Source: JAYFRE01 sp034926235 (GTDB lineage: Bacteria; Pseudomonadota; Alphaproteobacteria; Rhodospirillales; Magnetospirillaceae). Taken from it: 42,649 bases of DNA. How positions within the stretch are numbered: position 1 is the stretch's first letter; each line of letters starts with the position of its first letter. The DNA lies in contig JAYFRE010000087.1 of assembly GCA_034926235.1 (NCBI GenBank), positions 1-42,649 on the forward strand. Reading direction: 5' to 3'. Position numbers and translations under genes: made by a program. A model generated the notes under the pieces. That model worked only from the letters and a program-made list of their open reading frames with translations, did not search any database and was not told where the DNA came from. Below are positions 1 to 8,813 of this stretch, one piece after another.

Positions 1-2085
1 CTCTACGACCGGAACCTCCGCATCGGCGGGAAGTTCCAAAGGATCGATCGTATATTTGGCGCGGTAGTAGGAACTGGACCAGGGAACCAGCATATAACCA
101 TCCTCATCGGTTCTGCCCACCAACTGGTTTTCATAGCGAACAGGCACGCCTTTCTGTCCGTCCGTGCTGACAAGAACGAAAGAATCATTGATCCGGTTGG
201 CGGCAAAAAGGGCCCCATCCATCAGAACGACCGATCCGGTGACGTCCGCCCAGCGCGTATAGGCGCCGCTGCTGCCATAAACGCCGCCACTCACTTCTGC
301 GGCGTCGCCACGCCAGTTCAGGTCGGCCTGAACATAGCGGTTCATCCGGCTTCCCTCGGCATAGCCCACATTCCAACCGAGGCCGCCATCACTGGGCGGA
401 ACACGGCTGTAATTCGCGCGCCGGCTTGAAAAACCGTCGCGGTCGCGGTCGATACCGCCGCTCGCCGTCCCATAACCGCCGCCAAGCGGAACACTAACCC
501 GAAGCGCCGCCGACCATTTCCCATCATCGAGATCGCGATTGCCCGACACATAAAGGCTGGCGCGGTCCCACAAGGGAAGGCTCCAGGACAGATTGGCCAG
601 CCGCGCCCGCTCTCCGCCTTGTGGCCGCACATCGAAATAGCCTGCGCCAAGACTGCCGAAACGGTCCAGTGAGGCGCTGAACGTCACCGTCGAGTTGGTT
701 CCTCCCCATCCACGTCCTTTGTTCCCATAGACCGAGAGATCGGCGAAATCGCCGCCGCGCTTGGTATGCTGGGCGGTCACAGAGAAACGGCGCATATTGT
801 ATTGATAGCCCACGCTCCATTGGTCATCCGCGCGCCCTTCATACCGGCTGTGGCTCCAGCTTGCGTTGGCGACGCCGGCATCACCCAGCCGGACCGTACC
901 GCCGAAGCCGGCCAGGCCGAACCGGTTGCCCGTTTCACCATGAAAATCGAAAGTGACGTTGTCGGTCACGCCATGACGAAAGGAGCCGGAAGCCGCCCCT
1001 GCCCCATAGGAAAAATCCTTGACGCCGTAATCCTGGCGGATGGCGCCGGCGGCGACTGCGTAATCGGACAGACCTTCGCGCAGCAATTCATTGCTGATGT
1101 AAAACGGAATGGTGGTCGAAACACGCCGCCCCAAGGCATCCGTAACCACCACCACGGCCTCGCCCGCGCCGTTGACATAAGGCATGCTGGTCAGGGTGAA
1201 CGGCCCCGGCTCGACATTGCCCCCATCGCTCCGAAAACCGTTGATGAACAGATCCACGGCGGACGGCATGGCCGCGCTGCCCGAAAATTGGGGAAGCGGA
1301 TAGGTGATGACGTCGGGCCGCACCGCGAAATCCCGTGAAATCTGGGCGCCGCCAAGCCGGACCGTGCTTCCCCAACTGACGCTGCGGGTGATCAGATCGC
1401 CCACTTCATAAGTCACCATTCGCCGTTCGTCGGACAGACGCCAGGATGTATCGTAGCGGCGATAGCCGTCTCCGGGAAAACGACCGGAAAAGTGCCGATA
1501 GACGCCCGTTGTCGACGCCACGCCGAATTCACCGAAAGCGCGCCATTCGTTCCAAAGCGACAGGCCGGACCCGGCCAAATCGGAATCGTTGACATAGGCG
1601 TCATAGCTGACCAGCGCCCCCCGGCTGCTGCGCGCCGGTTCATACTCACGGGAACGGTCATTGCCGATCGTCTGGTTCGGCAGCCATTCCGCCGGCACGT
1701 CAAGCATCAGCCGCAACGTGGCTGGATCGTAACCGACATGAACATTTTCCAGAGAATCGACGGTTATGAACCTGTGATCCGCGCCTTCGGCCGGAATATG
1801 AACCCGGCGCAAATCCCCCGCCATGACGCTATAGCGTCCGCCGCTGATGGTGACCGGCACAATCACCCCCGTGGACTGATGATTGACGACAAGCTCAAGA
1901 TAAAGAGTCATATCGCCCATCGTTTTCTCTTCCCTCAGCAAGGGCGGAAGATCCGTCGACGACCAACCGTCGCGCGCCGCCGCCATTTCGGGCAACAGAA
2001 ACGAGCCGATGCCGGCAGACACGATCAGGAAACGCCGGACCGTTTGTCCCGGTCCCCTGCGTCCATTCGTGCCCCCCTTGCGCAT
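1..2085 (-). CDS. Fimbrial outer-membrane usher, Csu-like (3' end outside window)
   Basis: The minus-strand frame is open for 695 codons from an ATG at 2085 to the window edge, so the C-terminus is missing (about 100 residues, judged from ushers of about 800 residues). A basic N-terminus and hydrophobic stretch form a signal peptide ending near AAARDG. An N-terminal domain (LYLELVVN) and a long beta-barrel rich in alternating Gly/aromatic strands (YGAGAASGSFRHG, WSVGYQYN) follow, and the visible end (GRTDEDGYMLVPW) looks like the start of the C-terminal plug-binding domain. Ushers form the outer-membrane pore that assembles and secretes pilus subunits delivered by the chaperone. It begins 12 nt after the chaperone stop, so it is the fourth gene of a pilus operon; a tip adhesin would be expected beyond the left edge. 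The family is clear; the Csu subtype comes from the spore-coat-U neighbours. Confidence 0.93.
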   Translation of the reverse strand, partial: MRKGGTNGRRGPGQTVRRFLIVSAGIGSFLLPEMAAARDGWSSTDLPPLLREEKTMGDMTLYLELVVNHQSTGVIVPVTISGGRYSVMAGDLRRVHIPAEGADHRFITVDSLENVHVGYDPATLRLMLDVPAEWLPNQTIGNDRSREYEPARSSRGALVSYDAYVNDSDLAGSGLSLWNEWRAFGEFGVASTTGVYRHFSGRFPGDGYRRYDTSWRLSDERRMVTYEVGDLITRSVSWGSTVRLGGAQISRDFAVRPDVITYPLPQFSGSAAMPSAVDLFINGFRSDGGNVEPGPFTLTSMPYVNGAGEAVVVVTDALGRRVSTTIPFYISNELLREGLSDYAVAAGAIRQDYGVKDFSYGAGAASGSFRHGVTDNVTFDFHGETGNRFGLAGFGGTVRLGDAGVANASWSHSRYEGRADDQWSVGYQYNMRRFSVTAQHTKRGGDFADLSVYGNKGRGWGGTNSTVTFSASLDRFGSLGAGYFDVRPQGGERARLANLSWSLPLWDRASLYVSGNRDLDDGKWSAALRVSVPLGGGYGTASGGIDRDRDGFSSRRANYSRVPPSDGGLGWNVGYAEGSRMNRYVQADLNWRGDAAEVSGGVYGSSGAYTRWADVTGSVVLMDGALFAANRINDSFVLVSTDGQKGVPVRYENQLVGRTDEDGYMLVPWSSSYYRAKYTIDPLELPADAEVPVVE

Positions 2086-2097
2086 CGTCTCTTGCGC

Positions 2098-2889
2098 TTA
2101 TTCGAGGATTTGCATGACCCGCTCCTGCGGATCCGCATTGACCGTCGCGGCCAGGACAGCGCCGCCTCGCACGCCTTGCGGCAAGGGACGCCGGATGCTC
2201 GTTCCCGCCAGCACATAGCCGAACAACCCTTCGGCAAGGACGGTCGCTCCCGAACCCTGACGGATATGGGCATTGGTCAGCCTGGCATGAACAGGGCCGG
2301 TATTGCTGATCTCCAGATAGCGCTGCCCGGCTTGCGCGACCACACGGCATGCCAGCACCGGTTCACCATCGATTCCCACTTTTCCGCCCCGGTCCGGCCT
2401 GCTCTTCTCGCGTAATCCATCGCCATAAACAAAAAGCGGGATCGAATAGCGGAACTGGAATTGGACCCCCATGACTGGCTTACCGGGTGTCCCGGTTTCA
2501 GTTTCTGCCGGCTGCATCGGCACTTCGTCAATGACCAGCCGAAACGCCTTTTCCGTACCCGGCGGCGTCGGGCTGACCCGGGTCAGCCGCACCAATTGAC
2601 GTTTGCCGGGCTCAATGCGCGCCATCGGCGGCGTTCCGACGATCTCTTCCTGATCGGCGTAGTGGTCCTGTCCATCGATTTGTGTCCAGGAAAAGATCCG
2701 CACCTGCAACAAGGCAGGCTTGTTTCCCCGGTTCTCAAGCCACAGGGCTTTCGCCCGCTCGCCCTGTTCGATGACGGGATCGACCGGCCAGATCAGGACA
2801 GATCCTGAAGCGCACGCTCCTCCCGGCGATCCTGACAGGAATGACAGCAGCAGGAAAAAAACCATGGCGAACTTGGTGAATGGTGGCAT
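2098..2889 (-). CDS. Periplasmic pilus chaperone, PapD-like (Csu type)
   Basis: A 263-residue protein with a clear signal peptide (FAMVFFLLLSFLSGSPGGACA) followed by two immunoglobulin-like domains. The first has the chaperone pattern ALWLENRGNKPALLQVRIFSW, then PPMARIEPGKRQLVRL, typical of archaic-type chaperones of the CsuC group. The second runs from about residue 150 to the end. It should hold pilin subunits in the periplasm by donor-strand complementation and hand them to the usher encoded 12 nt downstream. The start is supported by a strong ribosome site (GGGGGAGGA) just upstream. It lies between the subunit genes and the usher gene, the normal order for this system. Confidence 0.92.
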   Translation of the reverse strand: MPPFTKFAMVFFLLLSFLSGSPGGACASGSVLIWPVDPVIEQGERAKALWLENRGNKPALLQVRIFSWTQIDGQDHYADQEEIVGTPPMARIEPGKRQLVRLTRVSPTPPGTEKAFRLVIDEVPMQPAETETGTPGKPVMGVQFQFRYSIPLFVYGDGLREKSRPDRGGKVGIDGEPVLACRVVAQAGQRYLEISNTGPVHARLTNAHIRQGSGATVLAEGLFGYVLAGTSIRRPLPQGVRGGAVLAATVNADPQERVMQILE

Positions 2890-2925
2890 GGCGATCCTCC
2901 CCCTTTTTGTCCAAGCCCGTCCGCC

Positions 2926-3489
2926 TCACCAGGTCAGTGTGACCAGCAACGCATCGGTATAGTTTCCCGGCGCCGTTCCCCCCGGAAGTGACAGGCGCGC
3001 ATAAATCGGCAGCCATACATCGTTCATGGTCGCCGCCGTGACGAGAATGGATCTGTTCTGACCGATGCCGATTTCGTCGGTCATGCCGGCGTTGCTGAAA
3101 AGCCGGTAAGGCAGCCTGTCCGTACTGGAACCGCCGACCCTCAGATTGCGCACACCACCGCTGGCGTAAAGGCCGCCATTGATGGCAAGCTGAAGCGTGA
3201 CCCCGGGAGTGCATCGCACCGTGATCGCCCGATTTTCGGACAGAACAGCGCTGTGACTGGCTGTCGACAAGGTCGTGTCATGGCCGAAATCGAGCGTGCC
3301 GATCAACCCGGCGTCACCGCTCGTCCCGACTCCGTCCACGGCGCATCCTGCGGCAATGCTCGCCATCACATCGAAGGATGCGGATGTTCCCGCCAACGCG
3401 CCCTCTCCAGCGAGCATGGCGGCGAACAGGCCGGCCATCGGCACATAAAAACGGCGCTTATCCGAAATCGTTACGCTGAGAGCGGCCAT
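2926..3489 (-). CDS. Spore coat U (SCPU) domain pilus subunit, second copy
   Basis: About 187 residues with a signal peptide (MAGLFAAMLAGEGALA) and an SCPU fold: an early Cys (AAGCAVDG), a G-x-LDFG motif, ITVRCTPGV with the second Cys, and a C-terminal strand ending ALLVTLTW. Such proteins are subunits of archaic Csu pili, where the Cys pair forms a disulfide and the N-terminal strand complements the next subunit. The open frame extends one codon upstream to a TTG at 3492; ATG 3489 is preferred. It starts 17 nt after the first subunit gene and ends 36 nt before the chaperone. It is probably a minor or adaptor subunit, since the preceding gene looks like the major pilin; that assignment is inferred from order only. 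Confidence 0.86.
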   Translation of the reverse strand: MAALSVTISDKRRFYVPMAGLFAAMLAGEGALAGTSASFDVMASIAAGCAVDGVGTSGDAGLIGTLDFGHDTTLSTASHSAVLSENRAITVRCTPGVTLQLAINGGLYASGGVRNLRVGGSSTDRLPYRLFSNAGMTDEIGIGQNRSILVTAATMNDVWLPIYARLSLPGGTAPGNYTDALLVTLTW

Positions 3490-3506
3490 CAAACGAACAC
3501 CTTACG

Positions 3507-4064
3507 TCATAGTTCCAGAACGACCGTCACCGTATCGCTGTAGACCCCGGCAGGCAGAGACGTGCTGCCATAAGCCCGCCCATTGATCACAATCGTCTGC
3601 AAAGAACCGTCATTGAGCAGCGGGATGGAGTGGTTGGAACTCAGCGGGGTCGTATTGTCGGAAAGCAGCAGGTGGTAGGTGACATGTTTCGTCAGATCGG
3701 AGGCATGCCGCATCGCCTTGTTGCCAGTGCCGATTCCGTTTCCGCTTCCGCTTCCGTCATGAAGCCCGTTCTTAAAAACGAGATGGGCGCCGACACCGTT
3801 CGTGCATTGAATCGTGATACCGCCGGCCCCGCCGACAATCTGCGTATTGGCGCTGTCGAACAGCGTCGTATGCGTCCCGAAATCGATGGTGCCGAAATTG
3901 GCGCTCGAGCTGCTGCTCGTCGTGTTGGACCCGTTGATCAAACACCCATTTTCAAGCACGATCTTGACGTCAATCGTCCCGGTGATGTCGGCATGGGCCG
4001 TGCCGGCAAAGCCAAGCATGGAAACAATAGCGAGATAAGAGAGGACATTTTTATTCACACTCAT
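3507..4064 (-). CDS. Spore coat U domain protein, probable major pilin (CsuA/B-like)
   Basis: A 185-residue secreted protein with a signal peptide (YLAIVSMLGFAGTAHA) and SCPU pattern: KIVLENGCLING, then a Ser-rich linker, NFGTIDFGTHTTLF, ITIQCTNGVGAHLVF, and the final strand GVYSDTVTVVLEL. It is first in the operon with a strong ribosome site (GGAGG, 8 nt from ATG), which fits the abundant rod subunit of a Csu-type pilus. Such pili mediate surface attachment and biofilm formation. The Ser run (TTSSSSSANFG) and the glycine-rich loop (GSGSGNGIGTGNK) are low-complexity insertions relative to the second subunit. Confidence 0.87.
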   Translation of the reverse strand: MSVNKNVLSYLAIVSMLGFAGTAHADITGTIDVKIVLENGCLINGSNTTSSSSSANFGTIDFGTHTTLFDSANTQIVGGAGGITIQCTNGVGAHLVFKNGLHDGSGSGNGIGTGNKAMRHASDLTKHVTYHLLLSDNTTPLSSNHSIPLLNDGSLQTIVINGRAYGSTSLPAGVYSDTVTVVLEL

Positions 4065-4372
4065 AGCCAGACCTCCACAGCCACTTTAACAGGTCTGCTA
4101 TAAATGTATGTTTTTCTTAGGTAAAAAAGACTATATTTACGTTTATATCAAATAAAACCAAATCTATATTTTTGGATACCAGCATTATCTTGTTGAGGAT
4201 CTCTCCTCGATAAAATGCACGCCATCCATCCTATGATTGTATCATAGGATAATAATTCTACTTTTCATAGCATAAATACTTATGGATGATGAATGCAATG
4301 GATTCACCACCATTACGATTGCATGAACATGAGCGCAATCTACCCGCATGTGCGCAGGGCATCATGAAGACC
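4065..4372 (-). promoter_or_regulatory. AT-rich leader and promoter region of the pilus operon
   Basis: Roughly 300 bp with no gene between the purT terminator and the first pilin. It is far richer in A/T than its surroundings, especially 4090-4270. It holds the 23-bp palindrome annotated separately, and an imperfect symmetric block at about 4291-4324 (ATGCAAT and ATTGCAT arms flanking AATGG/CCATT). Several TATA-like sequences occur on the minus strand, but no -35/-10 pair stands out, so no promoter is placed. Confidence 0.5.
4228..4250. promoter_or_regulatory. 23-bp perfect palindrome, candidate operator for the pilus operon
   Basis: Ten-base arms ATCCTATGAT and ATCATAGGAT are separated by TGT, a perfect 10-3-10 inverted repeat. 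It lies about 165-185 bp upstream of the first pilin ATG in the AT-rich region. It is not followed by a T-run on either strand, so a regulator site is likelier than a terminator. The binding protein is unknown. Confidence 0.5.
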
Positions 4373-4401
4373 GATGTTTGCGCGTAAAACGCGCAAACAT
4401 C
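4373..4401 (-). terminator. Perfect 13-bp stem-loop after purT
   Basis: Arms GATGTTTGCGCGT and ACGCGCAAACATC enclose a 3-base loop, beginning 21 nt downstream of the purT stop. The stem is perfect, but there is no run of T after it on the minus strand, so it may act as a terminator or as a 3' stabilising hairpin. Confidence 0.55.
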
Positions 4402-4422
4402 CTTGCGTTCAAGGTTCCGGAT

Positions 4423-5604
4423 TTAATCCCTGACGTTCAGCCGAATCCTGGCCGCCGCCGCGCGAGCCGCCGTGCGAGCGGCTTCCACATCCCCATTCCG
4501 GGCCAGGGCCAGTGCAACCCCCATGCGGCGATAGGGCCGGGTCGTGGGCTTGTTGAAAATGCGGATATCCACCTCTGTCCCCGGCACGGCCGGCACCAGC
4601 GCTTGGGCAAGCCCCTCGACACTGAAATCGGACGATTCGCGATCGGCCAGGATCACTGCCGACGCGCTGGGGCCGTAAGAGAAAAGAGACGGGATCGGCA
4701 AGCCCAGGATGGCCCGGGCGTGCAAATCGAATTCGGACAAATTCTGCGAAATCAGGGTCACCATGCCCGTGTCGTGCGGACGCGGCGACAATTCGGAAAA
4801 AATCACCCGGTCGTCCTTGACGAAAAATTCGACGCCGAACAACCCATATCCGCCCAGATTATCGACCACCGCCTTGGCCATGCGTTTGGCTTCTGCCACC
4901 GCTTGCGCCGTCATCGGCGTCGGCTGCCAGCTTTCCTGGTAATCGCCCCGCTCCTGGCGATGGCCGATGGGGTCGCAAAACACTACGCCATCCAGGGTGC
5001 GCACGGTCAGCAGCGTGATTTCGTAATCGAAATCCACGAAAGCCTCGACGATGACGCGCTGGCGGTCGCCTCGCATCCCTGCCACCGCGTAATCCCACGC
5101 CTCGTCAACGGCATCGACGCTTTTCACGACGCTTTGACCCTTGCCGGAAGAGGACATCACCGGCTTGACCACGCAAGGAACGCCCACCTCCGCCACGGCA
5201 TCGCGCATTTCTTCACGCGTCTCGGCATAGCGGTAGCGGGATGTGGTCAATCCCAGCTCCGACGCGGCCAGATCGCGGATACGATCGCGATTCATCGTCA
5301 TCATCGTCGCCCGCGCCGATGGTGCGACGGTGACGCCCTTGTCCTCGTAATCCTTCAGCACCTCGGTCCGAATCGCCTCGATCTCGGGCACGATATAATC
5401 GGGACGGTGCCGGTCGATGGCGGCTGCCAGCGCGGCGCCGTCCAGCATGGAGAAGACGTCCGCTTCGTCCGCGACCTGCATCGCGGGCGCACCGGCATAG
5501 GAATCGCACGCCACCACATGCGCGCCCAGGCGTTTGGCGGAAATAACGAACTCGCGGCCCAATTCGCCGGAACCGAGCAGCAGGATTTTAGCAAGAGCGG
5601 TCAA
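4423..5604 (-). CDS. purT: Formate-dependent phosphoribosylglycinamide formyltransferase PurT
   Basis: A 393-residue ATP-grasp enzyme that uses formate and ATP to formylate glycinamide ribonucleotide (step 3 of purine synthesis), independent of folate. Visible features are the N-terminal nucleotide fold (ILLLGSGELGREFVISAKRLG), EIEAIRTE, the ATP-grasp segment VKPVMSSSGKGQS, VEAFVDFDYEITLLTVR, GVEFFVKDDRVIFSELSPRPHDTGMVT and the C-terminal RRMGVALA. The length matches the family (about 392). The start codon is TTG at 5604, with GGAG about 8 nt upstream (GGAGAAATCCG); no better ATG lies nearby, so translation may be deliberately weak. It is a single-gene unit, followed by a perfect hairpin. Confidence 0.96.
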   Translation of the reverse strand: MTALAKILLLGSGELGREFVISAKRLGAHVVACDSYAGAPAMQVADEADVFSMLDGAALAAAIDRHRPDYIVPEIEAIRTEVLKDYEDKGVTVAPSARATMMTMNRDRIRDLAASELGLTTSRYRYAETREEMRDAVAEVGVPCVVKPVMSSSGKGQSVVKSVDAVDEAWDYAVAGMRGDRQRVIVEAFVDFDYEITLLTVRTLDGVVFCDPIGHRQERGDYQESWQPTPMTAQAVAEAKRMAKAVVDNLGGYGLFGVEFFVKDDRVIFSELSPRPHDTGMVTLISQNLSEFDLHARAILGLPIPSLFSYGPSASAVILADRESSDFSVEGLAQALVPAVPGTEVDIRIFNKPTTRPYRRMGVALALARNGDVEAARTAARAAAARIRLNVRD

Positions 5605-5948
5605 CGGATTTCTCCGTGGTCAGTGGTGACGGGAACGGAAGGGAAAGTACCGTCTCGGGCTCCTGGCGTCCATAGCCGCGGCGCGATCCTCGTCACTCGG
5701 GCCCCATGCCGGAGCGGATTTAACCTCTCTTTACCGCCAGGGGACCTCCCGCCCGATCCATTCCAGCCGGGAAAATTGATTTTGCTGCAGATTCCGGTCC
5801 ATCGGGATGACTAGAATAGAGCGACGATCGGTTTAAAGTTATTACCGCGTCCCCGGCGCGAGAACAGCCTGGGATTGGCGCCACCACCCTTGGGGTGTGT
5901 TCCACCGTTTTACAAGGCGGGGTCCGCCCCTGACGCCGAGAGGAACGA
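5605..5948. promoter_or_regulatory. Divergent intergenic region purT / GAF-EAL gene
   Basis: A 344-bp region between divergent genes that must hold both promoters. Small symmetric elements are visible: TGGCGCCA near 5877, and a GC-rich hairpin (GGCGGGG / GCCCC) near 5920, just before the ribosome site of the plus-strand gene. No riboswitch known to me and no convincing promoter was recognised. Confidence 0.35.
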
Positions 5949-7772
5949 ATGGACACATCATCCGCCATGAAACCCCGGGGCGATTATCCGATCCCCGCCG
6001 ATGAAACAGAGCGGATCGAAGCGCTGCACCGGTTTGAACTGCTGGATACGCCCCCGGAACCGTTCTTCGACCACATCGTGCAGCTTGCCGTCAAATTGCT
6101 CAATGTCCCGATCGCCCTGGTTTCCCTTGTCGACAAGGACCGCCAATGGTCCAAAGCCCGGATCGGCGTCACCGCCCACGCCGTCCCGCGTGAACACTCC
6201 TTTTGCGCCCACGCCCTGGAAAGCAAAAACATATTGGTGATCGAAGACGCCACGCGCGATCCCAGATTTTTGCTCAATCCACTGGTCGCGCAGGAAAACG
6301 GTATCCGTTTCTATGCCGGTGCGCCGCTGCGCACACGCGACGGCCATACCCTCGGCACGGTATGTGTCCTGGATCGTATGCCCCACCTTACCTTGACGCC
6401 GGATGAAAGACAGACGCTGAAAGATTTGTCAGAACTGGTCATGGCGCATATCGAAGCCCGCCAGCAGGTCGGCTATCTATCGCCGGTGACCAGCCTTTCC
6501 AACCGGTTCCGATTCATCGACGACATCGATGCCTTCATCGCCGAATTCCGCGGACAAGAACAGCATGCCGCCGCCCTCATGATCGATTGCGCGCTGCCCC
6601 GGGAATATGACGATCTTGCCCGGGCATTGGGTTATGCCTATGCGGATGCCTTCGAGGTCGCGGCGGCCAAGCGCATCCGCCAGATCGTGCCCGAACGGGT
6701 CAAGCTCTATCATATCTCCAACTGCCGCTTCTGCTTCATCCTGTCCTCCCAGAACCGGGACGAGGTCGAGAACCTTGCGGAAAAACTGGCGGACGATCTG
6801 CGTGATCCGCTGTTTTGCCACGGCATCCCGATTAGCACCACCACCAGTGTCGGAATCGCCTACTGTCCCGGCGACGGCGATAACGGCGAGAACCTTCTGC
6901 GCGCCGTCACCAGCGTCACCCAGCAGGCCCAGGAACAGCGGCGCTCCTGGACCAGCTATCTCGCCGAATCGGATCAGCGGCGGCAACACGCCTTCCGGCT
7001 TTTGACCGACGTTCCCTTGGCGCTCGAAGGAACCGGCCAATTCCATCTGCATTTCCAGCCGAAAATCTGTCTCCGCAACGGGCGCTGCTACGGTGCCGAA
7101 GCCTTGCTGCGTTGGAACCACCCAACCTTGGGCGCCATTTCTCCCGGCGAGATTATTCCCCTCATCGAACAGACCGCTCTGATGCGGCCTGTGACCGAAT
7201 GGGTCCTGAACTCCGCCTTCCACCAGATAGCCGCCTGGAGAGAAAGCGGGTTCGCCCTACCCATTTCCGTCAATATCTCGGCTCGGGATCTCGAAAGCGG
7301 GAAATTTCATGAACAGCTCGCGGCCCTTCTCACGCGCCATCACCTGCAGCCGGACTCGATCGACATCGAAATCACGGAAAGCGCCCTGATGCCGGCTCAG
7401 TTCAACGCGACCCGGCAGCTTCACGCCATCCGGGAAATGGGCGTCGCCATCGAAATCGATGATTTCGGCACCGGACAAAGCGCTCTGTCCTATCTGAAAT
7501 ACATCCCCGCCACCATGGTCAAAATCGACCAGATTTTCGTCCGCCATCTCGACGAAAATGCCAAGGATCAGCGCATCGTCCGTTCCACGATCGATCTTGC
7601 CCACGATCTGGGATACCGGGTCACCGCCGAAGGAATCGAGTCCGATTCCGTCATGGCCTGGCTGCGCGAACAAGGCTGCGATGTCGGCCAAGGCTATGCC
7701 ATATCCCGGCCATTGCCGCCGCAGGAGTTCCGCCGCTGGGCCGAACAGCGGAACGCCATGCCCCAGCCCTGA
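5949..7772 (+). CDS. GAF / degenerate GGDEF / EAL protein, probable c-di-GMP phosphodiesterase
   Basis: A 607-residue soluble protein. Residues about 18-170 form a GAF domain of the type found at the N-terminus of many signalling enzymes (RFELLDTPPEP, IALVSLVDKDRQW). Residues about 180-340 are a GGDEF fold whose signature is lost: SNCRF (258-262) stands where GGDEF is expected, so no cyclase activity is likely. Residues about 350-600 are an EAL domain with all key residues: E384 (AEALLRW), N442, E477 (ITES), D504-D505 (DDFGTG), K525 (VKID), E561 (AEGIES) and Q581. It should hydrolyse c-di-GMP, possibly gated by a ligand bound to GAF. The start has a good ribosome site (AGAGGAACGA). It may influence the pilus or the chemoreceptor in this window; that is inference. 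Confidence 0.9.
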   Translation: MDTSSAMKPRGDYPIPADETERIEALHRFELLDTPPEPFFDHIVQLAVKLLNVPIALVSLVDKDRQWSKARIGVTAHAVPREHSFCAHALESKNILVIEDATRDPRFLLNPLVAQENGIRFYAGAPLRTRDGHTLGTVCVLDRMPHLTLTPDERQTLKDLSELVMAHIEARQQVGYLSPVTSLSNRFRFIDDIDAFIAEFRGQEQHAAALMIDCALPREYDDLARALGYAYADAFEVAAAKRIRQIVPERVKLYHISNCRFCFILSSQNRDEVENLAEKLADDLRDPLFCHGIPISTTTSVGIAYCPGDGDNGENLLRAVTSVTQQAQEQRRSWTSYLAESDQRRQHAFRLLTDVPLALEGTGQFHLHFQPKICLRNGRCYGAEALLRWNHPTLGAISPGEIIPLIEQTALMRPVTEWVLNSAFHQIAAWRESGFALPISVNISARDLESGKFHEQLAALLTRHHLQPDSIDIEITESALMPAQFNATRQLHAIREMGVAIEIDDFGTGQSALSYLKYIPATMVKIDQIFVRHLDENAKDQRIVRSTIDLAHDLGYRVTAEGIESDSVMAWLREQGCDVGQGYAISRPLPPQEFRRWAEQRNAMPQP

Positions 7773-7865
7773 CGGGCCGGCGGCGACGCTGGATGGAAAG
7801 TTATGTCCCCGCCTCCGGTTAAAACCGCTTGGCCACATTGGGGGATGTCGACGGCTACGCCTTCG

Positions 7866-8813
7866 TCACCACAGCCAAGCGTTGCCGATGGTTCTGATGA
7901 TGATCCCGACCACGGCGCCAGCCGCCGCATGACGCCAGACAGCCGTTACACGGCGGCCGGCGGAGATCAGGACCGCGACCCCCGGCACGTCAAGGGGATG
8001 GGTCAGAAACCCGGCGCCTTGATTGAGCAGCGTGCCGGTAATCGCCCCCTGGCGCAGCATTTCGTCGGCGATCCCCATCATGGCGGTGCCGCCGGCAAGA
8101 TATTTGGTGATCGTGGGCAGAACATAGGCCTGGTCGATGGAAAAGACAGCCAGGAATGGCGAGACGACATGCGTGATCCAGTCGATGGCTCCCAGGCGCT
8201 GAAGCAAGGCCACCACGACCATCGATATCAAAAGCATCGGAATCGCGCCGACGCTGATTCGGAACGCATCCGCCCCCGCCTGATTGACCGCATCCAGATT
8301 GCCTTTGGGGCCTTCGGCCGGTTTGCTGCGGTTCGGGCGGTCGTCTTCTTCCTCCAACCGCTCAGCCGATGACAGGTTCCTGCCGAATCCCCAATAGGTC
8401 ACAGCCGCCGCCGCCAACCCGCCGACCAACGACCAAAGCAGAACAGGGATCAGATGCAGTCCCATGGACAGCATCGGGAACACGACATTGGCCTGGGCCA
8501 TGGCAAAAACCATGGCGAGCGTGGCGGCCAGATGCCGGTTCGAAGTACCCCGGCTTTCCATCAGAGCCAGCGTCGCCACCGGCGCCGCGAAACTGACGAA
8601 TGTGATCTGCAAGGCGGCGAACACACCCAGGCCGGTCAATCCCATCGGACGCAGGACCGGAGCCAGCCGATCGACGATGAAATCCAGCACCCCCCAGGAT
8701 TCCAGGAGCCGCATGATCGCCAGCATGAACACCATCACAGGCAGCAGAACGAATAGGCACAGCTCGATCGTGTTGCGGCCTGCATGCAACACGACATCCA
8801 TCACCATTTCCAT
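7866..8813 (-). CDS. Nucleoside-recognition (gate) domain membrane protein
   Basis: About 315 residues with two gate-domain halves. The first (LCLFVLLPVMVFMLAIMRLLESWGVL) and second (AFRISVGAIPMLLISMVVVALLQRLG) are separated by a charged cytoplasmic loop (RLEEEDDRPNRSKPAEGPKGN). Both contain the Gly/Pro-rich motifs of the family (SFAAPVATLALMESRG; YLAGGTAMMGIADEM). The role is unproven; relatives include spore maturation proteins SpmA/SpmB, ferrous-iron transporter gates and nucleoside transporters, so it is probably a transporter. The longest frame reaches 8942, but its first 40 residues look non-native; the ATG at 8813 has AGAGG about 12 nt upstream and begins a normal membrane protein. It converges on the GAF-EAL gene. 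Confidence 0.82.
   Translation of the reverse strand: MEMVMDVVLHAGRNTIELCLFVLLPVMVFMLAIMRLLESWGVLDFIVDRLAPVLRPMGLTGLGVFAALQITFVSFAAPVATLALMESRGTSNRHLAATLAMVFAMAQANVVFPMLSMGLHLIPVLLWSLVGGLAAAAVTYWGFGRNLSSAERLEEEDDRPNRSKPAEGPKGNLDAVNQAGADAFRISVGAIPMLLISMVVVALLQRLGAIDWITHVVSPFLAVFSIDQAYVLPTITKYLAGGTAMMGIADEMLRQGAITGTLLNQGAGFLTHPLDVPGVAVLISAGRRVTAVWRHAAAGAVVGIIIRTIGNAWLW

Noticed and set aside
766..1338. Plus-strand open frame of 190 codons across the usher gene
   Set aside because: Arg/His/Pro-rich antisense shadow of a clear usher; no ribosome site or family resemblance.
4348..5814. Plus-strand open frame of 488 codons opposite purT
   Set aside because: It mirrors purT on the other strand; composition (His, Arg, Gln-rich) is typical of GC-rich antisense frames.
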